Shown: positions 5,223 to 6,276 of the stretch, piece by piece
Position numbering within the stretch: position 1 is the stretch's first letter
Layout of the letters: each line of letters opens with the position of its first letter
NCBI GenBank assembly: GCA_013362385.1
Contig: JABFWC010000071.1
Span: 1-6,276 of the forward strand
DNA from: Pseudarthrobacter sp.
Lineage (GTDB): Bacteria > Actinomycetota > Actinomycetes > Actinomycetales > Micrococcaceae
DNA length: 6,276 nt
Direction: 5' to 3'
Made by a program: the position numbers and the translations under genes
The notes under the pieces: model-generated
Told to the model about the DNA's origin: nothing
Seen by the model: the letters and a program-made list of their open reading frames with translations, nothing else
Database searches by the model: none

Positions 5223-6147
5223 CGAACGCCGCCAGCAGGGCAAGCCGGCCCCCGCTGGTGCCGCCGTGCTGCTGCGCCTTCATGCCGCGCCCCGGCCTTG
5301 GTCCTGCCGCGCCCGATCCCACGGCGCCTGGTCCTGCCGGTGGCGCCGCATTGGGCAGCGCACGCCCCGCCGGATGCCGGGAGGCACTACCGTTCCGGCT
5401 CCGGTCCAGGCGGGGCTTATCCGGGTTGGACTTATCCCGCTTGGGCACGTCCGGGCGTGCCATCTCCGGGCGGGCCACGTGCGGGCGGGGACCGGGCGGC
5501 AAGGCGCCAGCCGGCCGGACCACGGCTCCCGGCCGGACAGTGCGCAGGGCCGTGATGCCGGGCTCCTGCTCATGCGTGAGCTGCTGGCCGAGCTGCTCGT
5601 AAAGCCCCACAACTGCCCGCTGGTCCAGCACGGGGGGCAAGGCTTCGATGGCCCCCACCACGCGTTGGGAACCGGCCACGGCAACATCTGAGCTGGTGAC
5701 ACCAAAGAGATCCGGCTGGGCGGCCATGCAGATCAGCGGCCGTACCAGCCGGCGGTGCGGCGGGGTCAGCACCGAAGCCACCGCTGCGCACTGTGCCAGC
5801 GCACCTTCCACCGCCTGGGTCCGTGCATAACGGCCCTGCCACAGCACCCCGGATGCCACCCGCACCTCGCCGGTCCAGTTCTTCGAATCCACCACCACGA
5901 CGCCGCCGGGACCCACCAGGACATGATCGAGGTTGGCCTTGGGACGACCCGGCCAGTGGACGTCGTGCAGTACATACCAGCCGCGCGGGACCAGCTCGCT
6001 GAGTTTGTCGGCCACCACACGCTCGCTAATGGCATCGGCGTCCCACGCCTTCGTAGACCGCTCGGCCTGGTCCAGTTGCCGCTTGAGCCTGGCAATCCGC
6101 TCTGCAGCCAGCCTGGACTGCTCGGCTGCCCCGTCTCCTGCCCCCAT
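5182..6147 (-). CDS. NERD-domain (nuclease-related) protein with C-terminal membrane anchor
   Basis: A 321-residue protein. Residues 8-35 are charged and probably form a helix or coiled coil. A NERD domain covers about 38-150: ERVVADKLSELVP, then HDVHWPGRPKANLDHVLVGP (61-80), then GGVVVVDSKNWTGEV (81-95). Glu42, Asp74 and Asp87-x-Lys89 fit the restriction-endonuclease-like pattern proposed for NERD, so nuclease activity is possible but unproven. Residues 151-200 form a helical extension (VGLYEQLGQQLTHEQEPGI). A disordered Arg/Pro/Asp-rich linker (205-300) includes a pentapeptide repeat. The chain ends in one hydrophobic helix (301-319) two residues before the stop, with no signal peptide, so it should be tail-anchored with NERD in the cytoplasm. 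The start is ATG 6147, with GGGGA seven bases upstream. It stands alone and is convergent with lysG. Its biological role is unknown. Confidence 0.85.
   Translation of the reverse strand: MGAGDGAAEQSRLAAERIARLKRQLDQAERSTKAWDADAISERVVADKLSELVPRGWYVLHDVHWPGRPKANLDHVLVGPGGVVVVDSKNWTGEVRVASGVLWQGRYARTQAVEGALAQCAAVASVLTPPHRRLVRPLICMAAQPDLFGVTSSDVAVAGSQRVVGAIEALPPVLDQRAVVGLYEQLGQQLTHEQEPGITALRTVRPGAVVRPAGALPPGPRPHVARPEMARPDVPKRDKSNPDKPRLDRSRNGSASRHPAGRALPNAAPPAGPGAVGSGAAGPRPGRGMKAQQHGGTSGGRLALLAAFVIFAVYILPYLGR
5191..5247 (-). other. C-terminal transmembrane helix (tail anchor) of the NERD protein
   Basis: It encodes residues 301-319, RLALLAAFVIFAVYILPYL, with only Gly-Arg after it. The preceding stretch is basic and polar (GRGMKAQQHGGTSGG). 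A single hydrophobic helix at the very end, with no N-terminal signal, is the pattern of a tail-anchored protein. Confidence 0.75.
5398..5487 (-). repeat. 15-nt/pentapeptide degenerate repeat in the NERD protein linker
   Basis: Residues 221-250 read as six five-residue units: RPHVA, RPEMA, RPDVP, KRDKS, NPDKP, RLDRS. In DNA this gives a 15-nt period, clearest where CCGGGCG recurs around 5448-5475. The first three units are nearly identical and the last three have drifted, which suggests expansion by slippage followed by divergence. The segment is rich in Arg, Pro and Asp and is probably an extended, charged spacer between the NERD core and the membrane anchor. Confidence 0.6.
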
Positions 6148-6276
6148 CGGACGTCCCCGCTTCCCTGCCGGACCGGACGGCGGCGGCAGGCCGCCGTCGT
6201 CGTCCTTGCTTCAGTGGTTTTCCCGGATTTTCTTGAAAGTATGCAGTGCGCCGGGCGGCCGGTATATAAGTACTTT
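6148..6276 (-). promoter_or_regulatory. Upstream region of the NERD gene
   Basis: These 129 bases hold no supported gene. Nearest the NERD start is GGGGA, the likely ribosome binding site. Next is a perfect stem-loop (6176-6198). At the window edge is an AT-rich patch, which on the minus strand reads TTATATAC (6270-6263 region) and could be a -10 element. If so, the mRNA would start near 6255 and include the stem-loop in a leader of roughly 110 nt. Any -35 element would overlap or pass the window edge. Confidence 0.35.
6176..6198. terminator. Perfect 9-bp GC stem-loop upstream of the NERD gene (terminator or leader hairpin)
   Basis: GACGGCGGC (6176-6184) pairs perfectly with GCCGCCGTC (6190-6198) around a GGCAG loop. 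It may terminate a minus-strand gene lying beyond the right edge, or sit in the leader of the NERD mRNA. There is no T-run on the minus strand. On the plus strand moderately T-rich sequence follows about 15 bases later, but no plus-strand gene precedes it. Confidence 0.45.

Noticed and set aside
4819..5691. Plus-strand open frame running across the lysG end and the NERD gene.
   Set aside because: It crosses two genes supported by family motifs and its product is Arg/Pro/Ser-rich noise.
1..6276. CRISPR arrays, tRNA/rRNA genes, insertion-sequence ends, toxin-antitoxin pairs or phage genes.
   Set aside because: No regularly spaced direct repeats, cloverleaf-like segments, terminal inverted repeats or recognisable proteins of these kinds were found by reading the window.

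Overview
The window is GC-rich and gene-dense, with leaders of GGAGG type on several genes and protein families typical of soil Actinobacteria. The protein sequences look like Micrococcaceae (Arthrobacter/Pseudarthrobacter-like). That placement is an impression from sequence style, not a search result. No rRNA, tRNA, CRISPR array, insertion sequence or phage gene was seen.

Left block (1-2960), small-molecule uptake. A MatC-type dicarboxylate/malonate carrier gene (minus strand, cut by the left edge) is divergent from a GntR/FadR-type regulator. The 133-bp gap between them is rich in inverted repeats and has a TTGACA box facing the carrier gene. Downstream of gntR, after a 211-bp gap carrying a ladder of alternative stem-loops, lies a complete NCS1-family nucleobase permease. 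The simplest reading is that the GntR protein senses a small acid or nucleobase-derived ligand and controls one or both transporters.

Centre (2961-5222). Two GC-rich stem-loops separate the permease from a convergent minus-strand pair: a LysE/ArgO-type basic amino-acid exporter followed by a small DUF4190 membrane protein with a Tyr/Gln/Pro-rich tail. The exporter is divergent from its expected regulator, a LysG/ArgP LysR-type protein. Their 70-bp gap has an inverted repeat (GCAAA-N8-TTTGC) placed as an operator would be. A near-consensus -10 box (TAGAAT) lies exactly 6 nt before the lysG ATG, predicting a leaderless mRNA. This is the classic lysE/lysG export module, in which intracellular Lys/Arg bound to LysG switches on the exporter.

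Right block (5182-6276). A NERD-domain (nuclease-related) protein gene on the minus strand runs tail-to-tail into lysG with a 41-bp coding overlap. The protein has an N-terminal helical segment, a NERD core, a pentapeptide-repeat linker and one hydrophobic helix at the extreme C terminus, so it looks like a tail-anchored NERD protein. A perfect GC hairpin and an AT-rich patch lie upstream of it.

Nothing here is clearly a new multi-gene system. The items most worth a second look are the tail-anchored NERD architecture, the alternative-hairpin leader of the permease, and the compact leaderless/operator arrangement of lysE-lysG.
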